DNA of 64,000 nucleotides from Pandoraea sp. PE-S2T-3 (GTDB lineage: Bacteria; Pseudomonadota; Gammaproteobacteria; Burkholderiales; Burkholderiaceae): contig NZ_NGUQ01000037.1 of NCBI RefSeq assembly GCF_002179965.1, positions 310,001 through 374,000 of the forward strand, in the 5' to 3' direction. Below the pieces are notes generated by a model. The model was given only the letters and a program-made list of their open reading frames with translations, was not told where the DNA came from and searched no databases. Below are positions 18,774 through 28,600 of this stretch, piece by piece. Numbering within the stretch: position 1 is the stretch's first letter; every line of letters begins with the position of its first letter. A program made the translations under genes and the position numbers.

Positions 18774-20708
18774 TTATGACGCAGTTTTCCCGTCGGCAGG
18801 CGGGGTGAACAGCAGCCCGATCGCCTCGCGCAGCGCCTCATCGAGCATTCGGTCGATACCCGGCACCGGGGCGGCCGGCAGGTCTGGCGCGGGGCCACCG
18901 TGCCGAAGTACCGCCGCCATATGGGTGAGCACGGCCGCCGCCGGATGGACCGCCGCGTCGTGATCGTCACCATGCGGGACGGTATCGGTGATCGCATTGG
19001 CCACCCGTTCCAGCGAGACGAGCGCCGGCCACCAGCGCGCGGCACGACGGCTCACCAGCGGCGGCTCGGATAACGCACGTTGCAGTGCGACGCGGGCATC
19101 GTCGAGCGCCTTGTAAGTGGCGCGTCTGGCGGCAAACGCGGCGTCGCCATCGTGCGTATCGGCCAGCGCGGCATAGCGGCCCAGCGCGTCGAGTGCAATG
19201 GCAACCCGTTCGTCGAGCTGGCGCCGCTCCCACTTCGCCCACGGCAGATAGCCCACGAGCAGCACGATGCCGCACGCGGCCACGGCGTCGATGAAGCGCG
19301 CGAGCGCAATGTCCTGACTCCCCGGCTGCAAGGCACCCATCACCAGCATGAGAATGGGCAACAGCAGCGCGCTGAACAATCCGTAGTTGCGACGCAGTGC
19401 CCACGGCAGACATGCCGCGAGGGGAATCAATGCGGCGAAGCTCACCAGACCGTTGCGGTCAATCGCGACGACCGCCGCCGACAGCGCGACCCCGACGATA
19501 CTGCCCACGCCGCTCTGCAACGCACGCGCAAACACCGAGCCGTAGTTGGGCTTGAAGATCACCACGACGATAAGCGGCACCCAATAGGAGCGTGGCAACT
19601 CGGCCACGGCAATGAAGATCTGCGCGACGAGCACGCACAACCCGATGCGCACGAGATAGCGCCACACGTCGGGCCACGGCCACTTCGGCATCCAGCGCGG
19701 ATGTGCGGGCGCCCGCGCCTGATGGCGCGCAAGTGCCACGAGCGGCGGCTCGGCGGCGTGGACGGCGCCGGTCAGCAAGGGTTCGGCGCGATGCAGTGCA
19801 GCCGCCAGCGTAGGCGCATGATTGTCAGTCGCGGCATCGGCTGCGGCATTCACGTTGACCGGCCGGTCGCCGGCAATGCTGCGCGCCATCGCATAGAGGG
19901 CACGGCCGAGCGGCGCCGGCAACGGCTGACCGCCCTGCGCCAGCCCGATCACCGCTGCCGTGATGGGTTCTGCTGCCAGTATCTGCGCGGCACGCCGCTC
20001 CAGCACATCCCAACCGCTGGTGGTGCTGGCACTGGCCGTCAGCAAGGTGTCGTAGGCCGCCGCAATCGCATTCTCGAGTGAGCGCCGGGCGAGTCGTACA
20101 CGCGGCGTGCCACTCGCGTCGAGCACGTTGGCCAGTTGCTGATAGATGGCGGCCACGGCGTCGCGCTCGGCGGCGCCCGGGTGCCGTAACCAGTGAATCG
20201 CCATGAGCAACACGCTGAAGATGCCCCCCGCCGCCAGCAATAACGGTGCGCGCCACTCGGGCGGCGGCAGCGCGAGCCCCCAGCCGACGATCAGATAGAC
20301 CGCCCCCTGAAGGGTGGCGGCGGACGCCACATTACCGAACGTGCCGATAAAGCTCAGCAGCAGAATGGCCACTTGCAGCAAGACATGTGCAAGCCAATGG
20401 CTTTGCAAGCCGACGTTGTGGATGAGCATGCCCGCATAGAACCCGGCAACGCCCGTCGCCACGGTCAGCAGAATCGAACGGGCGCGGGCGCGGTACGGGC
20501 CGGTGCGGTCGCCGGTGATGGCGGGCAGGGCACCTAGTGCAAACAGCGAGGCATTGGCGCCCTGTCCGATCGCAACCCCCACGACCGTCGGAATGGCCAC
20601 GGATAGCGCCGCATGCAGGGCGTCCCAGCGGGAAAAAGCAACGGGCTCGAGCCGCGCAAGCCGTGAAATCCACGCGACGCGGCGGCCGGGTTCGGGTGTC
20701 GTCGGCAT
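18774..20708 (-). CDS. FUSC-family inner-membrane protein (YccS/AaeB-like)
   Basis: A 644-residue protein with the repeated layout of the FUSC family: a first block of about six transmembrane helices (residues ~30-180, including SVAIPTVVGVAIGQGANASLF and LLSFIGTFGNVASAATLQGA, in part), a soluble loop, and a second block (~350-500) starting near RIGLCVLVAQIFIAVAELPRSYW with the conserved WVPLIVVVIFKPNYG. A cytoplasmic C-terminus follows. AaeB-type members export aromatic carboxylic acids; others are uncharacterised. It lies 30 bp after the HAD phosphatase gene, likely the last gene of a BcsP-like/HAD/FUSC unit. Confidence 0.88.
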   Translation of the reverse strand: MPTTPEPGRRVAWISRLARLEPVAFSRWDALHAALSVAIPTVVGVAIGQGANASLFALGALPAITGDRTGPYRARARSILLTVATGVAGFYAGMLIHNVGLQSHWLAHVLLQVAILLLSFIGTFGNVASAATLQGAVYLIVGWGLALPPPEWRAPLLLAAGGIFSVLLMAIHWLRHPGAAERDAVAAIYQQLANVLDASGTPRVRLARRSLENAIAAAYDTLLTASASTTSGWDVLERRAAQILAAEPITAAVIGLAQGGQPLPAPLGRALYAMARSIAGDRPVNVNAAADAATDNHAPTLAAALHRAEPLLTGAVHAAEPPLVALARHQARAPAHPRWMPKWPWPDVWRYLVRIGLCVLVAQIFIAVAELPRSYWVPLIVVVIFKPNYGSVFARALQSGVGSIVGVALSAAVVAIDRNGLVSFAALIPLAACLPWALRRNYGLFSALLLPILMLVMGALQPGSQDIALARFIDAVAACGIVLLVGYLPWAKWERRQLDERVAIALDALGRYAALADTHDGDAAFAARRATYKALDDARVALQRALSEPPLVSRRAARWWPALVSLERVANAITDTVPHGDDHDAAVHPAAAVLTHMAAVLRHGGPAPDLPAAPVPGIDRMLDEALREAIGLLFTPPADGKTAS

Positions 20709-20738
20709 GAGTGGGCGCGTCGGCAGGCGGTGACGCGC

Positions 20739-21389
20739 TCAGGCCACGCCGGGCGGCGTGTCGTCGTCCATGAGCGGCATGAGCTTGCCTTGCCCGCGTA
20801 TCCACGCGTGGTCGGCACGCTCGGCCATCTCTTTATCGCCGCGACTGTCGCCGTAGGCGAAGAGGACGCGTGGCGGTGCATTGCCCCACCAGGCTTCCAG
20901 ACGGCGCACTTTCTCCGGCCCCCAGCAATTCGGCTTGGCGAATTCACCGGCAAACCGGCCGTTGGCATCGAACGCCAGCTCGGTACTCAATACGGCGTCA
21001 AAGCCGACGGATGCGGCCCACGGGCGCAGATAAAGGCTGGGTGACGCACTCACCAGCACGACGCGGTGCCCCATCGCACGATGCTGGCGCACGCGGGCAA
21101 GCATCTCGGGGCGCACCAGCGCGGGCAAGCCGTCGGCGACGAAGCGTTTGGCTTCCGCGTCGAGTTGCGTCTGGGGGCGGGCACCGAGCGCGGCGCGCAG
21201 AAAATGCGCCTTGGCCGTGCCGCGATCGATCAGATGGAGTGCCGCACCGATGAGCCATGGCGAAGCGAGCAGGGCGCCGAGCACGAAGCGGGGTGTGCCT
21301 ACCGTGCGGCGTACGAAGACGCGCAGGCTGTCGGTCGTGGAAATCGTGCCGTCGAAGTCGAACGCGGCAACGATGGAGGCGTCTCGCAT
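20739..21389 (-). CDS. HAD-IB family phosphatase
   Basis: A 216-residue haloacid dehalogenase-fold hydrolase. Motif I is FDFDGTIS near residues 10-17 with both catalytic Asp residues, motif II is VVLVSASPS near 110, the motif III Lys is in AKPNCWGPEKV, and motif IV is FAYGDSRGDKEM near 180. The helical cap and the length place it in subfamily IB (SerB-like, TIGR01490). Such enzymes often act on phosphoserine or lysophospholipid-type monoesters; the substrate is not readable. It begins 6 bp after the BcsP-like stop, indicating co-transcription. Confidence 0.87.
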   Translation of the reverse strand: MRDASIVAAFDFDGTISTTDSLRVFVRRTVGTPRFVLGALLASPWLIGAALHLIDRGTAKAHFLRAALGARPQTQLDAEAKRFVADGLPALVRPEMLARVRQHRAMGHRVVLVSASPSLYLRPWAASVGFDAVLSTELAFDANGRFAGEFAKPNCWGPEKVRRLEAWWGNAPPRVLFAYGDSRGDKEMAERADHAWIRGQGKLMPLMDDDTPPGVA

Positions 21390-21395
21390 GTCAGA

Positions 21396-21698
21396 TCAGC
21401 CCGCGCTGAGCGGTGAAACTGACGAGGGCGAGGACGGCGGCGGGGAAGACGGGGGCAGTGCGTGTGCCGGGTGTGCAGACGACGGGGCCGCGCGCGAATC
21501 GGCGAAGGCCACCAGATGCGGCCAGCGGGCGCGGGCTTGCTGAGCGCCCACAACGGCCTGTTCGTCGCGATAGGCTGGCAGCACGTCGAACCCGATCGTC
21601 TCGCGCAACCGATCGATGTCGGACGGATTGCGACGCTCGATCAGCGCATCGGCCGCTTCGGACATTGCAGTGGAGGGCGAAGTATCGATCTGGCTCAT
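21396..21698 (-). CDS. BcsP/BcsR-like cellulose accessory protein
   Basis: A 100-residue protein. Residues ~25-68 (ending ARWPHLVAFADSR) resemble the short BcsR/BcsP family: a helical segment with DIDRLRETIGFD and a closing RWPxLxxFA motif like that of E. coli BcsR. The last 30 residues are Ser/Pro/His-rich and variable. BcsR and BcsP take part in control and assembly of cellulose secretion together with BcsQ. It is divergent from bcsB rather than next to bcsQ, which is unusual. The start is uncertain: ATG at 21698 (MSQIDTS) or nine bases upstream. Confidence 0.6.
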   Translation of the reverse strand: MSQIDTSPSTAMSEAADALIERRNPSDIDRLRETIGFDVLPAYRDEQAVVGAQQARARWPHLVAFADSRAAPSSAHPAHALPPSSPPPSSPSSVSPLSAG

Positions 21699-22006
21699 GC
21701 CGGGCATTCTATACGGTGCATTGCGAGAACCGCAATTGCCATGGTGACCGGCCGTCCGCGATGACCAGTGTCTGTGCCCGCGACACGACACCCGTGGAGT
21801 GGCGCCAGCTTGTAACCGGCACCGAGGCAGGCTAGCATGACGCAACGTGCCATTTCCAGAAAGACGGGCTGCGCTGTCCCGCCGAGACCCTGGCAATCCG
21901 TGGTAGGTGGATTGTTCGAAAACGACGTGGTGAGACGTCGGGTCGACCGGGCGAGGTTCGTTGTGAATTGGCGATCACAGAACAAGAAACAGATGAGGCA
22001 TCTAAC
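21699..22006. promoter_or_regulatory. Divergent region upstream of the cellulose operon
   Basis: These 308 bp between the BcsP-like gene and bcsB contain no convincing gene. The operon promoter should be here, but I cannot place -35/-10 boxes with confidence. A GAGG ribosome binding site precedes the bcsB ATG with 8-nt spacing. Confidence 0.4.
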
Positions 22007-24376
22007 ATGCAACTTCGTCGGTCTTGGTCGCTTCGTTGGAAAGTCTCAACCATCGGTTTGCTCGTCTTGGCAACCATGGATCCCGGTGGTATCACGCTTG
22101 CGGGAGCTGCACCCACCGTAACACCGGCAACGCGGGGTAAAAACGCCCCAACGCCAACTAGTACTGCATCGCCGCCAGCCCCGGCTTCAGGGGCAACGGC
22201 CGCCGATACCTCCGTTGCATCGGTCGTGCTCGCGCCACCGGCGCCGGGAACGAGCGAGCGCACGGTCACGTTCGCTCAGCTCGGGCAGCGTACCGGCTTG
22301 CGCCTGCGCGGCACCGAAGGCTCGGGCGACGTGAACTTCGGCATTCGACTCGATCAGACGGTCGCGTCCGCACTGCTTCGACTTCGCTATACCTACTCGC
22401 CCGCACTGATTCCCGATCTCTCGCAACTCAAGGTATATCTCAACGAAGAGTTGATCGCGACGCTGCCTTTCAACAAGCAGGACGGCGGCAAGAATCTGGT
22501 GCGCGAGATCCCGCTCGACCCGCGTCTGCTCTCCGGCTTCAATCGTGTGCGGCTCGTACTCATCGGTCACTACACGATGGAGTGCGAAGATCCGATGCAC
22601 TCCAGCCTGTGGACCGATATCAGTCCGCAAAGCGAGGTCGTCACCAGCACGCAGCCGTTGACGCTGCGCAACGACCTCTCGACGCTGCCCACGCCGTTCT
22701 TCGATCGCCACGACAATCGCGATCTCTCGATCCCGTTCATGTTCGGCGCACCGCCGTCGCTCGCCGTCGTACATGCCGCCGGCGTGGTGGCCTCATGGGC
22801 GGGCGCATTGGGCGACTATCGCCGTACGCGCTTCCCGGTCGACATCAACGAGTTGCCGGCCAAGCACGCGATCGTCTTTGCAACCAACGACACGCGCCCG
22901 GCTGCGCTGAATCTGCCGACGGTCGATGCGCCGACGTTGCGCATGATGTCGAACCCGAACAATCCGTCGCTCAAGCTGCTGGTCATACAGGGGCGTGACG
23001 CCAAGGATCTGGAGACGGCCGCGCTGGCGCTGGTCTCCGGCCGCGCGGCGCTCTCCGGCGAATCGGCGCGCATCACGGCGCTCGAACCGCTGCCGCCGCG
23101 TCCGGCTTACGACGCACCGCGCTGGGTGCGCACGGACCGTCCGGTCAAGCTTGGCGAACTGGTCGACAACCCAGCCGATCTGCAAGGCAACGGCTATATG
23201 CCGTGGCCGATCCGCGTTCAGCTCAATCTCCCGGCCGACTTGCTGACGTGGCAGAACACGGGCGTGCCGCTCGATCTCAAGTATCGCTACACGCCGCCGG
23301 TGAAGCCCGACGACTCGTCGATGAGCGTGGCCATCAACGACCAGTTCGTGCGTGCCTACCGCCTGCGCTCCGCGGGTGCGAGCAACGACAAGAGCCACAT
23401 GCTGGTCGAGTTGCTCTCCGACGGCACCATGGCCGACCACAAGGACGTGCGTATCCCCGCGTTCCAGGTGGCCTCGCGCAACTCGCTGTCGTTCCAGTTC
23501 GCGATGGAGCCGCACAAGGAAGGCATTTGCGCGCAGACGATCACCAACGCCGCGCGCTCGGCCATCGATGCCGATTCGACCATCGACTTCAGCGGGCTGC
23601 CGCATTACGCCGAGATGCCGAATCTGAGCTTCTTCGTCGGCAGCGGTTTCCCGTTCACCAAATACGCCGATCTGGCGCAGACGGCCATCATCACGTCGAA
23701 GACGCCGGATGCGTCTGAGCTTGAAACCGTGTTCACGACGCTCGGCCAGTTCGGCCGCTCGACGGGTGTCTATGCCGACCGCTTCGAAGTACTCGATACC
23801 ACGCAGACCGATCGTTTCAAGGACCGTGATCTGCTGATCGTGGGCGGCAAGGACGCGGGCGATTTGCTGGCGAAATGGGGCAAGGGCTTCCCGCTGCTCA
23901 TCGATCAGTCGCGCCGTCTGATGACGAGTCAGGGGCAGGGCTATCGCGGTGACGGCGCCACCGGCTCGGCGCTGGCGGCCAGCCGCGTCGGCCCGGCACG
24001 CATGGATGCGCAATCCGACGGACCGCTCGCGGCGCTGGTCGGTTTCGAATCGCCGGTGAGCGCGTCGCGTTCGGTGGTGGCGATCAATGCGACCAGCAAC
24101 AAGGCGCTGCTCGGCGTGGTCGATATGGTGGACGACGACGTGCAGCGCGCGGCGATTCATGGTGACCTTGCGGTGGTGAATGGCTCGCGCGTCGAGTCGT
24201 TCCGGCTGGGGCAGACGTATTTTGTCGGCGACGTGAGCTGGTGGACACGTATTCGCTACCACCTCTCGAGCCATCCGATTCTCGTGGGTATTGCGGCGCT
24301 GCTGGCGGCGTTTGCGATCGCACTCAAATGCTTCGGGTGGTTGCAACGCCGCGCCGCACGCCGGCTGGAGAAGTAA
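22007..24376 (+). CDS. bcsB: Cellulose synthase subunit BcsB
   Basis: Periplasmic, membrane-anchored partner of BcsA that guides the nascent glucan and is needed for catalysis. The ATG at 22007 (MQLRRSWSLRW) follows GAGG and opens an N-terminal signal sequence, with a Pro/Ala/Thr-rich linker to residue ~75. The body shows the alternating carbohydrate-binding and flavodoxin-like domains of the family, with landmarks VYLNEELIATLPF, GHYTMECEDPMHSSLWTDIS and LPHYAEMPNLSFFVGSGFPF. A C-terminal transmembrane anchor (HPILVGIAALLAAFAIAL) is the helix that packs against BcsA. It is 789 residues, the family norm. It is the first gene of the operon here, upstream of and far from bcsA. Confidence 0.95.
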   Translation: MQLRRSWSLRWKVSTIGLLVLATMDPGGITLAGAAPTVTPATRGKNAPTPTSTASPPAPASGATAADTSVASVVLAPPAPGTSERTVTFAQLGQRTGLRLRGTEGSGDVNFGIRLDQTVASALLRLRYTYSPALIPDLSQLKVYLNEELIATLPFNKQDGGKNLVREIPLDPRLLSGFNRVRLVLIGHYTMECEDPMHSSLWTDISPQSEVVTSTQPLTLRNDLSTLPTPFFDRHDNRDLSIPFMFGAPPSLAVVHAAGVVASWAGALGDYRRTRFPVDINELPAKHAIVFATNDTRPAALNLPTVDAPTLRMMSNPNNPSLKLLVIQGRDAKDLETAALALVSGRAALSGESARITALEPLPPRPAYDAPRWVRTDRPVKLGELVDNPADLQGNGYMPWPIRVQLNLPADLLTWQNTGVPLDLKYRYTPPVKPDDSSMSVAINDQFVRAYRLRSAGASNDKSHMLVELLSDGTMADHKDVRIPAFQVASRNSLSFQFAMEPHKEGICAQTITNAARSAIDADSTIDFSGLPHYAEMPNLSFFVGSGFPFTKYADLAQTAIITSKTPDASELETVFTTLGQFGRSTGVYADRFEVLDTTQTDRFKDRDLLIVGGKDAGDLLAKWGKGFPLLIDQSRRLMTSQGQGYRGDGATGSALAASRVGPARMDAQSDGPLAALVGFESPVSASRSVVAINATSNKALLGVVDMVDDDVQRAAIHGDLAVVNGSRVESFRLGQTYFVGDVSWWTRIRYHLSSHPILVGIAALLAAFAIALKCFGWLQRRAARRLEK

Positions 24377-25630
24377 ATGAAACGCGCTGAAGCCCACGGC
24401 CGGCGCCGTCGCGCCGTGCTGCGCGCGCTCGCGGCCGGCGGTGTGGCGCCGGTGCTGCCACTGGTCGCGGCGTTGCCCGGCGTGGCGAGTGCTGCACCGG
24501 CCAAGACTGGCAAGGCGGGCAGCACAATGCCCGCGTCCGCCCCCGCCGCGTCGCGCGCTTGCCCGCAGGTCGACTGGCCCGCATGGACGCGCTTCAAAGC
24601 CGGCTTCCTCTCCGACGATGGCCGCGTGGTCGATCACAGCATGGCCGATCAGCGCACCGTCTCCGAAGGGCAGGCGTACGCGTTGATGTTCGCGCTCATC
24701 GCCAACGACCGTGCCACGTTCGACAAGGTCGTCGACTGGACCATCAACAACCTCGCGCAGGGCGACCTCACGGCGCACTTGCCTGCATGGCTCTGGGGCA
24801 AGAAGGACGACGGCCAATGGGGCGTGCTCGACAGCAACCCCGCCAGCGACGCCGACATGTGGATTGCCTACGCGCTCGGTGAAGCGGGACGCCTGTGGAA
24901 CGTTCGCCGGTACACCGCGCTCGGTGCCTTGGTCGCACGGCGCATTGCGGCGGAGGAAACCGACTTCGTGCCCGGTCTCGGCCGCACGCTGTTGCCCGCG
25001 CCGGTCGGCTTCCATCCCGAAAAGGACTTGTGGCGGCTCAACCCGAGCTACGTGCCGATGCAGGTCGTTCGGCGTCTTGCGGGGATGTTCCCCGACAGCG
25101 GCTGGCCGCAGTTGATTCCCTCGTCGCTCAAGCAGATCACGCTGACGGCACCGCCGCTGGGCTTCGCGCCCGAATGGGCGATGTACCGGACAGGACACGG
25201 TTTCCAGATCGATCCGGAAACGCAGGGCGAGGGCAGCTACAACGCCATCCGCGTGTATCTGTGGGCAGGCATGCTCGCGCCGGGCAGCGAAGATTTTCGC
25301 GCGTTGCAGAACACGTTCAGCGGCATGTTGAAGTACGTCGCCACGCATGGGGCGCCGCCCGAGCGTGTGAACACGCGAGACGGCACGGCGAAGCAGGATG
25401 GCCCCAGCGGCTTCTCGGCGGCGCTCGTGCCGTTGCTTCAGGCGGTGGGCGACACGGCCGGTGCACAAGCGCAGATCGCGCGGGTGCGATCGCTCGACGC
25501 GCAATCGCCGGCGGGCTACTACGGCTCGGTGCTGACCCTGTTCGGTCTTGGCTGGCAGGCCGGGCATTTCCGTTTTGCTGCCGACGGCACGCTGCAATTG
25601 CCATGGGAGGGCGCTTGCGCGACACGCTGA
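24377..25630 (+). CDS. bcsZ: Periplasmic endo-1,4-beta-glucanase (GH8), BcsZ
   Basis: Glycoside hydrolase family 8 cellulase that trims glucan in the periplasm and affects cellulose yield. It is 417 residues with an N-terminal signal peptide (Arg-rich, then VAPVLPLVAALPGVASAAPA). The catalytic acid Glu is in VSEGQAYALMFALIAND near residue 95; the catalytic Asp region is DSNPASDADMWIAYAL near 155. NAIRVYLWAGML is another family block. The ATG directly abuts the bcsB stop, and its 3' end overlaps the bcsC start, so expression is tightly coupled. Confidence 0.95.
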   Translation: MKRAEAHGRRRRAVLRALAAGGVAPVLPLVAALPGVASAAPAKTGKAGSTMPASAPAASRACPQVDWPAWTRFKAGFLSDDGRVVDHSMADQRTVSEGQAYALMFALIANDRATFDKVVDWTINNLAQGDLTAHLPAWLWGKKDDGQWGVLDSNPASDADMWIAYALGEAGRLWNVRRYTALGALVARRIAAEETDFVPGLGRTLLPAPVGFHPEKDLWRLNPSYVPMQVVRRLAGMFPDSGWPQLIPSSLKQITLTAPPLGFAPEWAMYRTGHGFQIDPETQGEGSYNAIRVYLWAGMLAPGSEDFRALQNTFSGMLKYVATHGAPPERVNTRDGTAKQDGPSGFSAALVPLLQAVGDTAGAQAQIARVRSLDAQSPAGYYGSVLTLFGLGWQAGHFRFAADGTLQLPWEGACATR

Positions 25631-28600
25631 TTCGCTCCGCCTGTCTGGCTTGTCTGCTGATGGCAGCAGACGCTGGCGTGCGCGCTGCGCCGGCCCCGAA
25701 CAATCCCGGCAAGACGCCGCCGGTAGCGGCCAATCGAGACGTCCGTAATCTGCTATCCAGTGCGACGCTCTGGCATGCCCGTCATCGCAACGATCTGGCG
25801 CGCGCAGCGCTCGAAAAGGCGTTGCTCGTGCAGCCCGATCAACCGGACGCGCTCTCGTTGCTCGGTCAGATCGATATCGAAGAGAACCACGCGGTGGAGG
25901 CGAACAAGGCGTTGCAACGCTTGCGTGCGCGCTACCCGAACGCGCCTGCCACCAAGGCGCTCGCCGACGTCATTCGCATCAACACAACTGATAAGTCGCG
26001 CATTGCCCGTGCCCGGTTGCTGCAACGCAGCGGTCAGGCCGACGCGGCGTTTGCCGAGTACAAGGCGCTCTTCCCCGATGGTCCGCCGACGGGCGATCTG
26101 GGCGTGGAGTACTACCGTGCGCAGGCCAACGCCACCAATGGCTGGCCGGCCGCCCAGCAGGGGCTGGCGAATCTCGCGAAAGCATCGCCCGACGACACCC
26201 GCGCATCGCAGTCGCTGGCCGAGTTGCTGATCGACCGCCCGGCGAGCCGGTTGGCCGGCACGCGCATGGTGGCCGAATTGGCCGCGCGCCCCGATGCCGA
26301 TCTGAATGCGTTGCTGCCGCTCTGGCAGAAGGGGTTGTCCAAAGCGGACGGCAACCTTGCATGGCTGCCGCTCTATCAGCGCTATCTCGCGCTGGCACCG
26401 AACGACGCCGATATCCGCGCCGCCTACGACAAGCTCGGGGCGCAACAGGCGGCTCGCCAGCGCATGCTCAACGACCCGTCGTACAAGGCGCGTCAGGCGG
26501 GCATCGCGGCACTCGATCAAGGCCGCCTTGGCGACGCACAGAAGTCACTCGATGCGGCGCGCGCCAAGCGCCCCAATGATGGCGAACTGCTCGGCTCGCT
26601 CGGCCTCGTGAAGATGCGGCAGGGCGATCACAAGGCCGCACAGGACTTGTTTTCACAGGCGATGCGCAAAGACCCCGATAACGCGGGCAAATGGCGCAGC
26701 CTGCTCAAGACGTCGCAGTTCTGGGGCGCGATGTCCGACGCGCGCGATGCACGCGATGCCGGGCGGCTCGACGACGCCGACCGGTTGGTGCGCAGCGCGC
26801 TGGCCGCGGACCCGGCCAACCCGGACGGGCTGGCTCTGCTTGGCGACATCGCACTCGACGCGAAACGCGACGACGATGCCGAGCGGCTGTTTCAGCAGGC
26901 CCTGAAGATCGAGCCTGATAACGACACGGCGCTGCGGGGCATGATTACGCTGTACTCGCGGCAGCAACGCCGTACGGAACTCGCGACACTGCTGGGTGAT
27001 CTGCGGCGACGGTTTCCGCAAGACGCTGCACGTTTCGACAAAGCCGAATCGGCCGCGCTCTCCGACGACGCCGAGCGACTTATCGCCGAAGGGCACAACG
27101 GCCCGGCGCTGGCGGCCTTGGAGCGCGCCGTGGCTCTCGACCCAACCAACGCGTGGACGCGCTATTCGCTCGCCAGCCTGTATCGCAAGCTGCGCCTGCC
27201 CCAAATCGGTCGCGAAGTTATGGCTGAGGGGCTGCGCCAGACACTGTCTGCCGACGACAACGCGCAGATGCACTACGCGACGGCGATCTATCTGAATGTG
27301 ATCGACGACGAGGCGGGCGCCCGCGCGGCGCTGGCACAGATTCCTGCCGCCGATGCGTCGCCGTCGATTCGCCGCCTTCAGACAACCCTCGCGATTCGCG
27401 ACGCCGCCCGGCTCGCGCGCGAAGCCCATGCCGCCGGCAACGACGACGAGAGCGAGCGCCAATATCGCGAAGCCCTGTCGATGGCCGGCGACGATCCCGA
27501 GTTGATTGGCGAAGTGGCGCGCGCGCGGGTGGCTGCCGGACAGCCCGAGCAGGGGCTGGCGCTCATGCGCGAGTGGCTGGCGGCACACGCCGACAAGCCG
27601 CAACCCGATGCACAGCTGCGCTATGCCGAATTGCTCAACACCGCCGAGCGCGACACCGAGCTCGGCACGTTCCTCGCAGGCATCGACCCGGCAACACTGG
27701 GTGCCGATCAACGCGAAGAGTGGCAAGACTTGCAGGACCGTCTGGCCCTGCGTACGGCGGACCGTGCGCGCGCACTCGGCGACTTCGACACCGCGCAGAA
27801 GGCACTCGAACCGTTGCTCGCCCGTAACCCGCCCGACAAGCGCGCCTTGTCGACGCTGGGCGATATCTATTTCGACGAACGGCGCTTCGACGAGGCACGC
27901 AAGATCGCCGAAAACCAGATCCGGCAAGACCCGACCAATCAGGACGCCCGGCTGTCGCTGGTGCGCGTGCTTTACGAAATGCAGGACGACGACGCGGCGA
28001 ACCGCGAACTCGACCGCGCATTGGCCGAGGCACCGCCCGACGATGTCTGGACGCAACTCGCCGCCGTGCGCCGTTTGACGGCGATGGAGCGCTACGACGA
28101 GGCCATCGCCCTGAACGACAAACTGCGCACGCAATTCCCGGACAACCCGTCCGTGACCGTGCAACGCGGGCGCATCGCGCAGTCGCAACGCCACTACAAC
28201 GAGGCGAAGGGCTGGTACGACGAGGCCCGCAAGGAAGAGATCGTGCAAGGGGCGCTGCCGGGCTACGACGGCATGACGTCGGCAGAGTCGGGCATCGATT
28301 CGCTGGAATCGCGGCGCAACAGCTACGTCGCGGCCGGGTACGAAATCGACACGAAGAAGGGCGACGGCGGCATCTCGATGTTCAATGCCCGCGCCGTGCC
28401 GCTGTACGGTCAGTACGCCGTGGGTTACGACGGCCACGTGTTCGCGCAGACCGACTACGTCAGCGCCGACTCTGGCGACTTGCCGCTCAATGGCACATCC
28501 GAGATCGGCACGCTGCCGCTGCTGGGGAATACGCCGTTCCGCAACGCGAATCCGGGACTGCTGACCGATTACGGCAGCAAGCGGCAAAAGGCGCACGGAC

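Noticed and set aside
21837-22121. 94-codon plus-strand frame overlapping the bcsB start
   Set aside because: bcsB has a well-placed RBS, signal peptide and family match in another frame; this frame is only a shadow.
22793-25597. 934-codon minus-strand frame opposite bcsB/bcsZ
   Set aside because: Compositional artefact antisense to two recognised cellulose genes.
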